From Sweltsa coloradensis (Eukaryota; Arthropoda; Insecta; Plecoptera; Chloroperlidae): a stretch of DNA of 64,000 nt. Under the pieces are notes generated by a model. It did no database searches, was not told the origin of the DNA, and saw nothing but the letters and a program-made list of their open reading frames with translations. The translations under genes were made by a program, and so were the position numbers. Below are positions 54,695 to 64,000 of this stretch, in pieces. The stretch's first letter is position 1. The number at the start of each line of letters is the position of its first letter. Location of the stretch: NCBI GenBank assembly GCA_024449915.1, contig JAMZAV010001451.1, positions 62,001 through 126,000 of the forward strand, written 5' to 3'.

Positions 54695-54698
54695 TTAA

Positions 54699-55840
54699 TT
54701 ATTATGTACCATCATGCTAAATTTCATGCTGATAACTCATTTGTTGCCTTCATGGTGAATGCTGGAAATCAAGGTAAAAATAATATAGTATTAGGGATGG
54801 GGGTTGAAAAAATGTGGTTTAGGAAATGAGAATAGGCCGATTGGGTTAAAACACAGAACACAGGTGAAAAAGTAGCAAATAAACGAAATAGTTACAAAAT
54901 ATAAAAAACGTGTTTTATGCTTCAAATAATTGTAATAAGTAAAAAAACAAAAAAAATTGAGCTTTTTCAATTTGGTAGGTTTTTTAATAGTGTATACATA
55001 TATACGTATTATAAGCTTAATTATATATAAATGTATATTTATTTTTGGTTTTACGTAGTTTTTTATATATATTATATTATAATAATATGTAATATATTAT
55101 ATTCATATAATTTTTTTATAAAATATATTTATTATTATTAATTAGTTTATATTTATAGTACATATCATAATATGTTATTGTAATTTTGTTCATTGTTCAT
55201 TATCTCCGATCTATTTAAACCACGCATTACATATTAGGGAAACATATATTTCCTGAACCATTTGTCCGAATTACCTGATTTTTTTAATGGTGGTTCATAG
55301 TACATTTACCTACAACTGTGTGCATGGAATTTAAGTTTCAATAAATTTACTCCAATGGGGAAAAAATTTCCAAGTTAATTATTTCTCATATATTATATAT
55401 TTATTTTGATGATGTGCCAATCAAAATATGGAAGTAAGAACTTAAAACCACAAAGTTGTAATGCAGAGCCAATAGAAGATTTTAAAATTAATTTGAGACT
55501 TCTATGTTGAAGGGTATAGAAATGACATATTTCCCTAGCATTGACGGTTTTTGGGGTTGTTTTAGGGGGTTTTGGGGGTTGAAAAGTTGAAAATTTAGAA
55601 AATGGTTTGGTATATTTTCAATTTGTTTTGTTGTTTTTCACCTATCCCCAAAGTTTCATGAAGATTGCATTATAGCCATAGAATTTGGAATTTTCACCTG
55701 TGTCCTCCCAACATAATTTACTAATTTGAATAAAAATTCAATTTTGGGTTAGAGCTATGAATTATTCCAATTTTAGGGGAATTTTTTTGGAATATCGCTT
55801 GCCTTTCGGCGAATTATTTTTCATATTAGTAAGTAATAAT
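54699..55840. other. Unassigned AT-rich DNA
   Basis: Very AT-rich (TATATA stretches 54990-55160). No feature recognised. Confidence 0.45.
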
Positions 55841-55844
55841 TCAT

Positions 55845-56645
55845 GAGAAATAATTATTCGATTACGCTCAAATTTCACACAAAATATATAAATTCATAAA
55901 ATTAGGGTTCTGTGAAAAAATCATAACAATCGGATAAAGCATGTATAGGTTGAACCAGATAAGCTGGCGGCCGTCAAGGTCAAGCGAGAGCACGGACGCC
56001 AACGTTGACAATTTACACACAACTGGCATGAGGTAGGGCCTACCGTATTTGGTCATGTTATCGTGATATTTTATCACATAAATCAACATTTTATAAGCTG
56101 TGAATAAAGTAGTTCGTCCCACAGAGTCAGTATTTAAGCGAAATAATGATTTTAAGTAATCACGATTACGAAAGTGTTTTTTGCCTTGTTGGTTATGTTG
56201 TGTCCAAAGTACCAGCTGTTTATAATGCCAACCTCGCCAGATGTGATGTCAATGTTTAGGAGCATCAAAATGTCTTGATTTTATTCGTACACTTCATAAA
56301 TACTTTATTTTTAGGATATATTGGGCAAGGCTAGGCTTTAAAATAGTCGTGTTCTTCTCCGAAAGCAGTTTTAGAGACCGTTATTTTATTTACTTTTTGC
56401 CGATCCTGTGGCCATAGTGTGTGGGCGACAGTGCTGCGATCCCTCGGCGACCGCCACCTTATCTGAATCACAGTATAGATGTTATTCGTCGATGAAATTT
56501 TAAAAATAAAAAAATTAAAAAAAATACGTAAAATTGCGATTTTCATAAGAAATAATTTTTCGGTAGCGCTCAAATTTCACACGAATATATAAATTCCTTA
56601 AATTAAGATTCTGTGAAAAAATCATAACAATCGGATAATCTGATG
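55845..56645 (-). repeat. Dispersed repeat family, split by a 510-bp insertion
   Basis: Family units on the minus strand at 55845-55945 (GGTTCTGTGAAAAAATCATA) and 56515-56640. Between them sits the element at 55956-56465. Confidence 0.65.
55956..56465. mobile_element. Putative MITE with CAGATAAG ends
   Basis: CAGATAAGCTGGCGGCCG (55956) and CGACCGCCACCTTATCTG (ending 56465) are imperfect inverted repeats (two differences in 18). The immediate flanks do not show a clear duplication. No gene recognised. Confidence 0.6.
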
Positions 56646-56659
56646 TCGGGTAAGGTAAT

Positions 56660-57180
56660 GACATTATAATATAATGTTTGGGGGTCAGTTCAAAGGCAAC
56701 AGATATTCATTGCAGTACGGTACTGTTCCATCCATTCAGATGTATAATGCAGCTACAATTACGAGATTAAAATGTACCCGTCCTGATGGTTTAGTGGTTA
56801 AGACACTCACCTGGAATGCGGGAGACCCGTGGTTCGAATCCCGGTTGGGGGGGACTTTTTTTAATTTCTGAATTGTAGTAAATAATAACAATAGACGATT
56901 TTCAAAATCACCAGCGCCCTCTATATCGCGCACGCAAAGCATCATGGGAGAAAGAGCATTTACACGCTAAATGCCATATGCTCGGGTGTGTGGAGAACTG
57001 CGTTTCCAACAATGGCAGTGCAGTCAGCCACAATCCCAATCATATGGCATTTAGCATGTAAATGCACCTTTCTCCCATAATGCTTTGCAACGGAGAACGC
57101 ATGCGCAGTTAATTCTGAAAATAGTCTATTACACCTACGGGAGTGTTTCCCGATTAACCAAATCGAGAAATAAACCTTCG
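56660..57180 (+). repeat. tRNA-like SINE, tandem copy 1 (with nested MITE)
   Basis: A repeat with TTCATTGCAGTACGG, CCATCCATTCAGATGTATAA, then a tRNA-like segment (56781-56853): A-box-like TGATGGTTTAGTGGTTAAG, B box GGTTCGAATCC, anticodon-loop CTGGAAT. It ends with TTTCTGAATTGTAGTAAATA. Copy 2 is at 57345-57610. The 3' flank shared by both copies is split here by the MITE at 56894-57126. Confidence 0.8.
56894..57126. mobile_element. TA-flanked MITE nested in the SINE
   Basis: Ends GACGATTTTCA (56894) and TGAAAATAGTC (ending 57126), with TA at 56892-56893 and 57127-57128. Internal arms match over ~80 bp with gaps: GGGAGAAAGAGCATTTACAC against its complement, and CTAAATGCCATATG/CATATGGCATTTAG. 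The neighbouring SINE copy lacks it, which gives the empty site. Confidence 0.88.
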
Positions 57181-57227
57181 CTCATACCTGCGTAAAGGTA
57201 ATGAATGACATTATAATTAAATAACAA

Positions 57228-57275
57228 CAACAATAATATAATAATAATAATAATATAAAATAATAAATAATAATA

Positions 57276-57311
<36 letters not shown>
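57228..57311. repeat. AAT microsatellite
   Basis: (AAT)n with interruptions between the two SINE copies. Confidence 0.95.
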
Positions 57312-57312
<1 letters not shown>

Positions 57313-57344
57313 TCTTTATTGACAACAGAATACAAAATTCCACA

Positions 57345-57610
57345 AAGTGCCAATGCAATGTTTGGTGGTCAGTTCAAAAAGGCAACAGATATTCGTTGCA
57401 GTACTGTTCCATCCATTCAGATGTATAATGCAGCTACAATTAAGAGATTAAAATGTACCCGTCCTGATGGTCTAGTAGTTAAGACGCTCACCTGGAATGT
57501 GGGAGACCCGTGGTTCGAATCTCGGTTGGGGCAGACTTTTTTAATTTCTGAATTGTAGTAAATAATAACAATTACACCTACGGGAGTGTTTTCCGACTAA
57601 TCAAATCGAG
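57345..57610 (+). repeat. tRNA-like SINE, tandem copy 2
   Basis: Same repeat as 56660-57180, about 690 bp further on and without the MITE. tRNA-like part 57461-57534 with B box GGTTCGAATCT. The 3' flank ATTACACCTACGGGAGTGTT continues uninterrupted. Confidence 0.8.
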
Positions 57611-57747
57611 AAATATATTTATGTGACACTTACTGAAGCGGCCGTGTCTTTGAAAATACGTGTATGACACAATATGCAGGGTGGAAACTACCAACTGCAG
57701 CATCACCTAGCTGCCTCATTCTTTGTTTTTTTGGGGATAATTGCATG

Positions 57748-58300
57748 TAGGGCTGTGAACGGGTACCCGCCCGTTGATAATAGCCCGGGTAATGAAATGA
57801 GTCGTCGGGTACTCGTTTGATTGTTTTTCGTCTCAAATTCGTCTCAATTAACGCCGCCGACGTTCAGGCTTTCACTTGTCAGCGCGCAGTGGCGGCAGTA
57901 AGTGATTCATCATTAATAAGCGCTCGAATTTTGTCTGTGTGGAGCTCCAGTGAGTGACGTCACCAAGACGCTGCGCGCGCACCACTATTCATCGTAATCG
58001 GCCGATAAGTGACTGACGAAGATATTTACGCATTCCGGCAATATCAGTTCCTTCTGAAAGTGCGTTCTCTCTGGTGCCCGAGATCGTAGACATGTTCACG
58101 TTCATGAGAACGTGTGTGTTAAAAGTGATGACCTGTCAATATGAAGTAAATAATTGACTAACTTCACAAAAAATCATGCGTCTTCCAGCAGTATCATACA
58201 GACAGCATTTGAAAAAAATAGAAACGGTTCCGAAAAAGGGGAACCGGATCGTAATGGAACCGGTTCCAAACCGGTTTCCGGGTACCCGAAGTCATTCCTA
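57748..58300. mobile_element. hAT-like MITE with GGGTACCC palindromes
   Basis: Starts TAGGGCTGTGAACGGGTACC (57748) and ends CGGGTACCCGAAGTCATTCC then TA (58300). Ends share TAGG plus the CGGGTACCCG palindrome; an AACCGGTT-type palindrome is repeated near the right end. Length and plan parallel the element at 29302-29845. The 8-bp flanks are not clearly duplicated. Confidence 0.6.
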
Positions 58301-59187
58301 GTTGAAAAGTGTTTGTTCTAAGTACAGGATGTTAGGATTAGCTCCCTTCTCTCTCTTTGTATGATACACTTACCACTAACTTTTAAAACCAACAAGTAGA
58401 ACCTAAAAGAAGACAAAATCTACAATTCAACTAGGTATGTTTGTAAACTGTAGTCACTGAGCCATCCGTACTCTTCAAATATCTTGACAAATCTTGTAAT
58501 GCTCTTCACTTATCACATTAATTAAATTAGTAGTACATAAAACACAGTAGTCTTGTTGAGCTGTCACTGTGCTAGAACAAATCTGCAAATGCTCCATCCA
58601 CACAGAATGTCAAACCCTTACTAATTCAACACGTGTTCTAACTGAGTATCTAGCCTCGCCCGGCCAGCTCAGTCAGCTCAGCTGGCATCCACCAACGTCA
58701 CATGCCCCCAGGCGCGCGTTAAAACAAACCATTGTAGTAGGGTAGGCCTCATCCAAGGTTGCCACAATTTCCGGCATTCTTATTTTTTGTACATCTTCTA
58801 GTATTAAAAAAATACTTCATCCAATGTGATTTAATGCCTTTAAGAGGGGATGGAACACAATTGGCATTTTGTAAATGAGCTATTCATGCAGCCAGGAAGC
58901 ATAAATTGTTTACAAAAACTAAGTATAGATGTCAAGCAAGGATACATCTAGATAGCCTTGTTTCTAGATTAGCAATTTAATTGTTGTTGAACAGCCTGAA
59001 CTAATCCTGGAGCGGTGCAGTTCAACAATTCATCCATTTGTGATCACGTGTAAAAAATAAGAAAAAAATACTCAATCTGTCCCTTTATTTGAACATACAA
59101 TAAAGTTGTGCAAATAAAAGAAGGCTGTGAGCCTGTGATAACGCTACATAGGCTGAACTGCTTCCAGTCAACGATAATGGAGCAAAT
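58301..59187. other. Unassigned DNA
   Basis: No gene or element recognised. The CAGCTCAGTCAGCTCAGCTG stretch near 58665 is a short direct/inverted repeat. Confidence 0.4.
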
Positions 59188-59196
59188 AAAATAATT

Positions 59197-59728
59197 GGTA
59201 CTTGTTCATTAACAGGACCCCCTCAATTTTTTGTTAATTGATCCCCCCCCCCCACGTCGTCGTTTTTTACTTATTTCTGTTTACAATAAATAATTACAAC
59301 TTGCGAGGAGTTGAATATGACTCAAACAGTGAACTTGACTCACTTGTTCAACGTGACTCAGGCGAGTACAGTACATTGCAACGCGTAGGCCCACATGAGA
59401 GCAGTCGTCGCCGTGCAGCTGACATTGACGTTCACGGACACCAAATGAACCTTCAAAACCTTTAAAGTGGCTATTTTAAACGAAAGTACTTTTCCCTTGA
59501 AAGTCCTTTATATTAAAATCGCGACGTTAAAGGTTTTGTAGTGTGGTGTCACTCCTGGCGCAAAGTTTGTAGCCGGAAAAGATGTTTTCGAGGCTTTGTT
59601 CGAAATAATTGTGTTTTCCTGGCCTCCTGAAACTCGAATGGAGAAGATGTAGTAGATGATTGTTTAATGAAATGTTTTTACTGAATTTTTACATATTTTG
59701 GAAAGGGTCCCGTTAATGAACAAGTACC
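59197..59728. mobile_element. MITE with perfect 9-bp target duplication
   Basis: Ends GGTACTTGTTCATTAACAGG (59197) and the complement ending GTACC at 59728, about 25 bp with one difference. Both flanks are AAAATAATT (59188-59196, 59729-59737). A 9-bp duplication suggests the Mutator-like class, though the ends are short. The 75-codon frame inside (59238-59465) is not recognised. Confidence 0.87.
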
Positions 59729-59742
59729 AAAATAATTAATTA

Positions 59743-59881
59743 ATTTGTATTAGTCTACCCACTCAGTCATATAGCCTACCTGATTTTCAGTGGGGGACAT
59801 TAAACCAAAGCGACCAAGCCAACCCTGTAGACCCCGACGCAATCGACGAGTGAGCGATAACCAACCAAAGATCAATAATTT
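59743..59881 (-). repeat. SINE fragment, left part
   Basis: Tail-proximal part of the tRNA-Trp-like SINE (CAAAGCGACCAAGCCAACCC, GACGCAATCGACGAGTGAGC). Interrupted at 59881 and resumed at 60731 (TTTTTAATAGGAAATACAG). Confidence 0.85.
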
Positions 59882-60730
59882 CAGGGCTTCCACTGCATGT
59901 CTTACCTAAATATAGTTGCATTAGTCTCCTAAAATCTTCAAAATAGTCTCAAATAGTCTCCTAAAATTTTCAAAATAGTCTCCGAATAGTCGCCTTAAAT
60001 CCACAAAAAAGGCGCATTTAGTACACAAAACAGTTGCAAATGGTAGTCTCTTAAAATAAATCTCGCCTGAAATGTGCTGAATCTTTTGTACCGTACCAAT
60101 TACTTCAAATCAGGAATAAGAATAACCTAAACAATTAAAGAATAAACAATTGAAAGGAAGTCTAAAATCCGTGCGTCAATTCTCCGAAAATAGAAACCAA
60201 CTCCAAAACGGGAAATGTTGGAATGTTGGCACTTTCATATGAAATAGGCCCGATATATGTTCAATGCACAGAGGAAATGAGAAATGGTGATATAAAAACC
60301 CAAATTTCGTTTAAAAAAAAACAATATTTGTACGCACCGTTATTTTGGTGGACTATTTCCGCGGAGTCCGTGATACGCGCCTTCATTTTGGCAGTCTATT
60401 TCCGTGAAGCCCGAAACGGCATACCGCTCGTGTAATATTCGGTCTGGACCGGCACCTCCACCATCCCCCTACATTTTGCACACTAAAAGGTTCAATTTCG
60501 CGAGTTAATTCGCGTTTATACCAGTTTGATACAATTTTGTTCGTTATTTCGCGAGTAATTCGCGTTTTCAAAATGTGTTTTTCCATCTCTAAAGTAAAAA
60601 TAGTCTCATTTTTACTCAATTTGACGAAAAAAGTCGCTTATAGTCGCATTTTTGCTAATATTGCCAAAAATAGTCGCCAAAATTGGGCCTTACTAAAAAT
60701 AGTCGCATAGTCGCCTCAGTGGAAGTCCTG
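59882..60730. mobile_element. hAT-like element nested in the SINE
   Basis: Ends CAGGGCTTCCACTG (59882) and CAGTGGAAGTCCTG (ending 60730) are inverted repeats with one mismatch. TAATTT flanks both sides (59876-59881, 60731-60736), shorter than the 8 bp usual for hAT. Both ends are full of TAGTCTC/TAGTCGC words. A minus frame at 60619-60383 is unrecognised. The interrupted SINE proves insertion. Confidence 0.88.
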
Positions 60731-60775
60731 TAATTTTTAATAGGAAATACAGTAATTACTGGTGTGGCTAGACTT
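60731..60775 (-). repeat. SINE fragment, right part
   Basis: TAATTTTTAATAGGAAATAC then CAGTAATTACTGGTGTGG continues the SINE body interrupted at 59881. The tRNA head is missing. Confidence 0.7.
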
Positions 60776-61582
60776 AAAAGTACATTATATCGAATATTTA
60801 GCCATTAATTTACAAATTTAGATTTGTAGCTTAATTCCTTCACAAAACCAAATGGAGTTCTTGTACTTAGAGGGGAACTGAACTTCAACATTAGCAGAAA
60901 GACACTAAACGAGACAACAATGCAAACAATCTATTGTTGGGCTTTTCAAAATTTAGCTTTGTGAGTTGTTTTACAGATTGAAAACCACCAACATCCTTGG
61001 ATGGTCTAGTTGTTTAACTATTAAAAAAAATAACTTAATAGCAATTACTGTTACAATATTGAATTGCGAGACAACAATACGGACACAACTGGCCATCTGT
61101 GATTGTTTAAATGAACAAATATGTGTGTAGGTACATAATAACTTTGTATAATGTTGAACAAATCGACACAACTGGCCTGCTGTTTAAGTAATATGTGTGG
61201 TTACTGTTACTGTATAAGTGACAAGATCGTCAAGAAGCTCTCTTAGTATTGTTTACTCCAACACTTACAATGATGCTGCTCGCGGCGTTAGTTGTTTTCC
61301 ATTGTCTATTTGCTCCCAGTGAGTAAGTTTTCTGCACATGCCCTGGTCTTGCGATATCCATGGAGTCCCCTTCAGCAAGTGAAGAAACACCAAGTGAATC
61401 TAGAAAAAATATGGGAGTAAACACGGATGGTCCCAGCCATTTGTGGAATTTTGTATTCTTTCCACAATTTCAAAATTGGAATTTTTTACATAGGTACAAT
61501 TTTATTTATTTATTCGTACATTTTCACATGTTTGTGAATAATAGTGATAAAAAAAGAACACTTTCACCTTGCAATTATTGAA
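60776..61582. other. Unassigned DNA
   Basis: Only short open frames; no recognised feature. Confidence 0.4.
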
Positions 61583-61760
61583 CGAGTGAGCGTAGCGAAC
61601 ATAGTGATTTCCATTCGACTTAAACGGCCCTAATTGTTTTTCTGCGTGCGTGTGTGTACGTTGAAAATCAGCCGAATCGCTGAACAGATTGCGCTGAAAT
61701 TTTAAACGGACATCCGGTACGAGTTTATTGAGAACTGCTAACAAAATCAGCAAGATTCAT
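61583..61760 (+). repeat. Diverged member of the dispersed repeat family
   Basis: GAACGAGTGAGCGTAGCGAA, a T-rich run, then CAGATTGCGCTGAAATTTTA parallels the family's start and its ACTCCGATTGCGATGAAATT block. Confidence 0.5.
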
Positions 61761-62102
61761 TGCTATTTAAACCTACAAGAAATAATAAACTGAAAAATAG
61801 ACTTCCAATGTTTAGAAATTATTTTAACGACAATGTTTTAGATTTTGAAAAGATATTTTTTGTTTGTTATTCGCCTGGCCGTGAAATGCCGTGCCCATGC
61901 AAGGTCTGTCGAATGTTGCGCGTCAAGGTACTCCCAAATTCCGCTCGTAGATTGAGTAAACCTTGCAATATTTTCACGTATTTTGTACTGGCTATGTTTA
62001 CCATAGTAGGCCCTATTGCCACAGATGATGGACTACACTGCGTTATATGCATTTCAAAACACGTTTAATTATTTTTGAAATACTATCTAGAAATTACAAA
62101 AT
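61761..62102. other. Unassigned, with a 102-codon plus frame
   Basis: A plus frame 61760-62068 includes CPCKVCRMLRVKVL, but no family is recognised and neither start nor context supports a gene. Confidence 0.3.
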
Positions 62103-62172
62103 CTTTCCCGACCAGGGGATTGAACCCACTTCTTTCACATTTCGGCTACAAGGGCGCCTTAGCCAACTAGAC
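62103..62172 (-). repeat. tRNA-like sequence
   Basis: On the minus strand TAGTTGGCTAAGG (A-box-like) and GGTTCAATCCC (B box) are separated by a plausible spacing, with 3' TGGTCGGGA. The acceptor stem is not intact and a MITE abuts it, so a SINE head or tRNA pseudogene is more likely than a working gene. Confidence 0.5.
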
Positions 62173-62174
62173 TA

Positions 62175-62450
62175 GGGAAACGCCAAAGTCGTTGTTAAAC
62201 GAGTGAGTGAGCCATGTGTTGAGTACCCGATTACATTACTTTTCTTCACCCTACCTTAGGCCTACCTAGCCTATCATAGGCTAGTGAGGCGCATTATGAC
62301 CTTACAGTTGACGCGCCCTTCCCCGTATGCCAACTAAACTTTAAAAAACTATTATTTATACGAATATAATTATCAAACTTAAATGCAAATGTTCCCGGGT
62401 ACTCACCACATGTCTCGCTCACTCGTCTAACTACGACTTTGGCGTTTCCC
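62175..62450. mobile_element. TA-flanked MITE, copy 2
   Basis: Same element as 32848-33125: GGGAAACGCCAAAGTCGTTG at 62175 and the complement ending at 62450, flanked by TA on both sides (62173-62174, 62451-62452). Confidence 0.88.
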
Positions 62451-62452
62451 TA

Positions 62453-63340
62453 GTTAGTTTCATTGCACAGCAAATGTTATGGTTGGTTAGGAGTTGTTGT
62501 TAAGGTTGTGCATTTCTAATAGCACGTCGAGATCCTATTATATAGGTACCTGCTCCGCAAAGGGTTGTATTCAGTCTGAGGTTGGACGTTGAAGGGAAAC
62601 CACGCGCATTTTCTCCCCGAATTTGGACATAGGACATACTGTTGGTGGAAAAGAGATAGATGTAGTCTGGCCCTGGGCACTGTTTGCGACAAAGAAGGAT
62701 GCATCGCATTGCCGCCAAAACAAGTTTTCTTTGTTAGTGGGACAGGGCGATGGTGACGGTCAGTCTCAAGATGGAAGAACCCTTTGTTGTAATAGTTTTT
62801 CAGGAAACCTAGTTGCTTGATATTGTAATTATTGTAGTTCAATGGATGGATCATTGACAGGGCATAACATAAACATAACAAGCAATCAGAACTTTACTTT
62901 TTCAAGTATCACTGTCATTGTATAAAAGTTTGCGTTTCAATTTGCAATCCCGCGAGTGAAGTGTAAAGAAAATAAAGTAATGAAATTACGGGGAGAATGT
63001 GTGAGAGAGATTGGGAAAATATAAAAACGATTTGGTTAGAGATATGCATGAGAGCCGTGTTTGCAGAGCCCGGTCACCATGCACCAGGAGGAACCCACCT
63101 CGACCGGCATTCGTATCCAATAGGCCTAATCGAGCCAATGTGCAGTGAAGGGTGATGAAGCCAGCCTAGAATTGTAGGAAAACCCACATAACAGGAACAA
63201 GCCCGTGATGGGCAGATCCAGCCACAGGCGACTCGATGTGTGTCAGGCTAATTGGCATCGCACAAGATAACTTATTCGGAAATATCGATATAATATAACA
63301 AACACATTCGAGTTAACGTCTGTATTGTAGACACCTATCT
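62453..63340. other. Unassigned DNA
   Basis: Open frames overlap at 62516-62881 (-, 121 codons) and 62623-62820 (+), but neither shows recognisable domains or a clear start. Nothing firmer can be supported. Confidence 0.35.
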
Positions 63341-63396
63341 AGGTGCCCGTTAGGGCGTTGCAGCCAAGCCGCGGTGCGCTACACACTCGGGCACCT
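63341..63396. repeat. Hairpin with 9-bp perfect stem
   Basis: AGGTGCCCG (63341-63349) and CGGGCACCT (63388-63396) pair perfectly around a GC-rich 38-nt interior. A tRNA-like or SINE origin is possible but not shown. Confidence 0.5.
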
Positions 63397-63669
63397 TATA
63401 CAGCAAGCAAAGTTGGGGTGATTCGAGGTGTTACCCAGCCATCATGACACGTGATGTGAACTTGAAAACTATCAAAATCGAGGGGATTTAGGTACCCGAC
63501 AACACATGCCAAATTTGGTTAGGGTACGAGCATTCCTTCTTGGTGAAAAAATGACTTGAAACATGCTCAAAATCACTTTAAGGATGTTGTTATATAACTA
63601 TACTGTATACTACTTACTACTACTAATACTTGCTACTGGCTACTTAACTGTCTAATTCGTCAGTTTCAA

Positions 63670-63930
63670 TTGCCCAGCGATTGACCAAACGGGTGGGGGG
63701 CTACAACTTTCATATTTAACATGGACATTAAGGTAATAGTGATGTAGTTCCTTGTGAAAGAAAAAGTTGAAAAAGTTTGCTGAAGGCTTCCAAATAAAGG
63801 TTTTAATATAAGCCTTACACAGGAATACAATCAACAAGTAACTATAGTTACTTGACAATGATTGCCCACATTGTTTACAAAAAGCATGTCTTTGGGCCAC
63901 TAGATATTTTACATTCTATTGTAAATTGTT
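63670..63930 (+). repeat. Dispersed repeat shared with 7495-7760
   Basis: GACCAAACGGGTGGGGGGCT, GAAAGAAAAAGTTGAAAAAG and TTTTACATTCTATTGTAAAT match the earlier copy in order. Unassigned family. Confidence 0.7.
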
Positions 63931-64000
63931 AATTTCATAGCAATTAAATCGACTTTGATAAAATTATTATATTATAGCAAATAATTTTGCAATGGAACTT

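Noticed and set aside
56781..56853. Functional tRNA-Ser (GGA) gene
   Set aside because: No long variable arm, a mismatch in the anticodon stem, and a tandem second copy with the same flanks.
60383..60619. Transposase ORF of the hAT-like element at 59882
   Set aside because: 78 codons without any hAT transposase motif; probably a chance frame.

Overview
This window reads as animal (metazoan) nuclear DNA, probably from a marine invertebrate. There is no bacterial gene packing. Coding sequence is sparse, splice signals are present, AT-rich microsatellites are abundant, and most recognisable sequence is transposable-element debris. A short palindrome (TAGGCCTA, often GTAGGCCTAC) recurs through the unique parts. 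I associate that word with some deuterostome invertebrate genomes, but this is only a weak hint and I cannot name the species.

One host gene looks intact: 42671-44557 (+), a 628-residue single-exon coding region preceded by a clean 3' splice site and, about 1.35 kb upstream, a strong 5' splice site. It joins an RCC1-like beta-propeller to a SIAH/SINA-type RING, its zinc fingers and a C-terminal region, which is an unusual E3 ubiquitin ligase layout. Everything else with coding character is a broken mobile element.

Layout. 0-1.3 kb: two adjacent hairpins and unassigned DNA. 1.3-6.3 kb: tRNA-derived SINEs, a 62-bp minisatellite split by LINE/SINE insertions, and LINE 3' ends. 6.3-8.6 kb: a Ty3/Gypsy pol end and 3' LTR split by a hAT-like element. 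9.1-16.0 kb: two direct copies of a LINE reverse transcriptase ORF, probably of the restriction-like-endonuclease class, full of indels. 16.0-19.9 kb: an antisense APE-type LINE interrupted by a sense LINE 3' end. 20-26.5 kb: a tRNA-like repeat, a dense repeat family (including a 300-bp tandem duplication) and another LINE. 26.5-32.7 kb: an antisense Gypsy integrase region and LTR, split by a 4.8-kb DNA transposon that itself carries two small hAT insertions. 32.7-41 kb: tRNA-like repeat, MITE, a 2.45-kb long inverted repeat, LINE and ORF relics, more of the repeat family. 41-45 kb: the RCC1-SIAH gene. 46-64 kb: several well-bounded non-autonomous DNA transposons, a second relic of the protein carried by the 4.8-kb element, a near-perfect 0.5-kb hairpin, and tandem and nested SINEs.

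The most interesting items are the RCC1-SIAH fusion and the 4.8-kb element at 27650-32467. That element has terminal inverted repeats, a 3-bp target duplication, inverted arrays of ~300-bp subterminal repeats, and a decayed gene with a DAD...GDxxDL nuclease-like signature, a TGCDTT motif and a Cys-rich tail. I infer that it may be related to Academ transposons carrying an XPG-like nuclease. Nested insertions give a readable relative order of events at several places. All calls are made by eye, without database searches.
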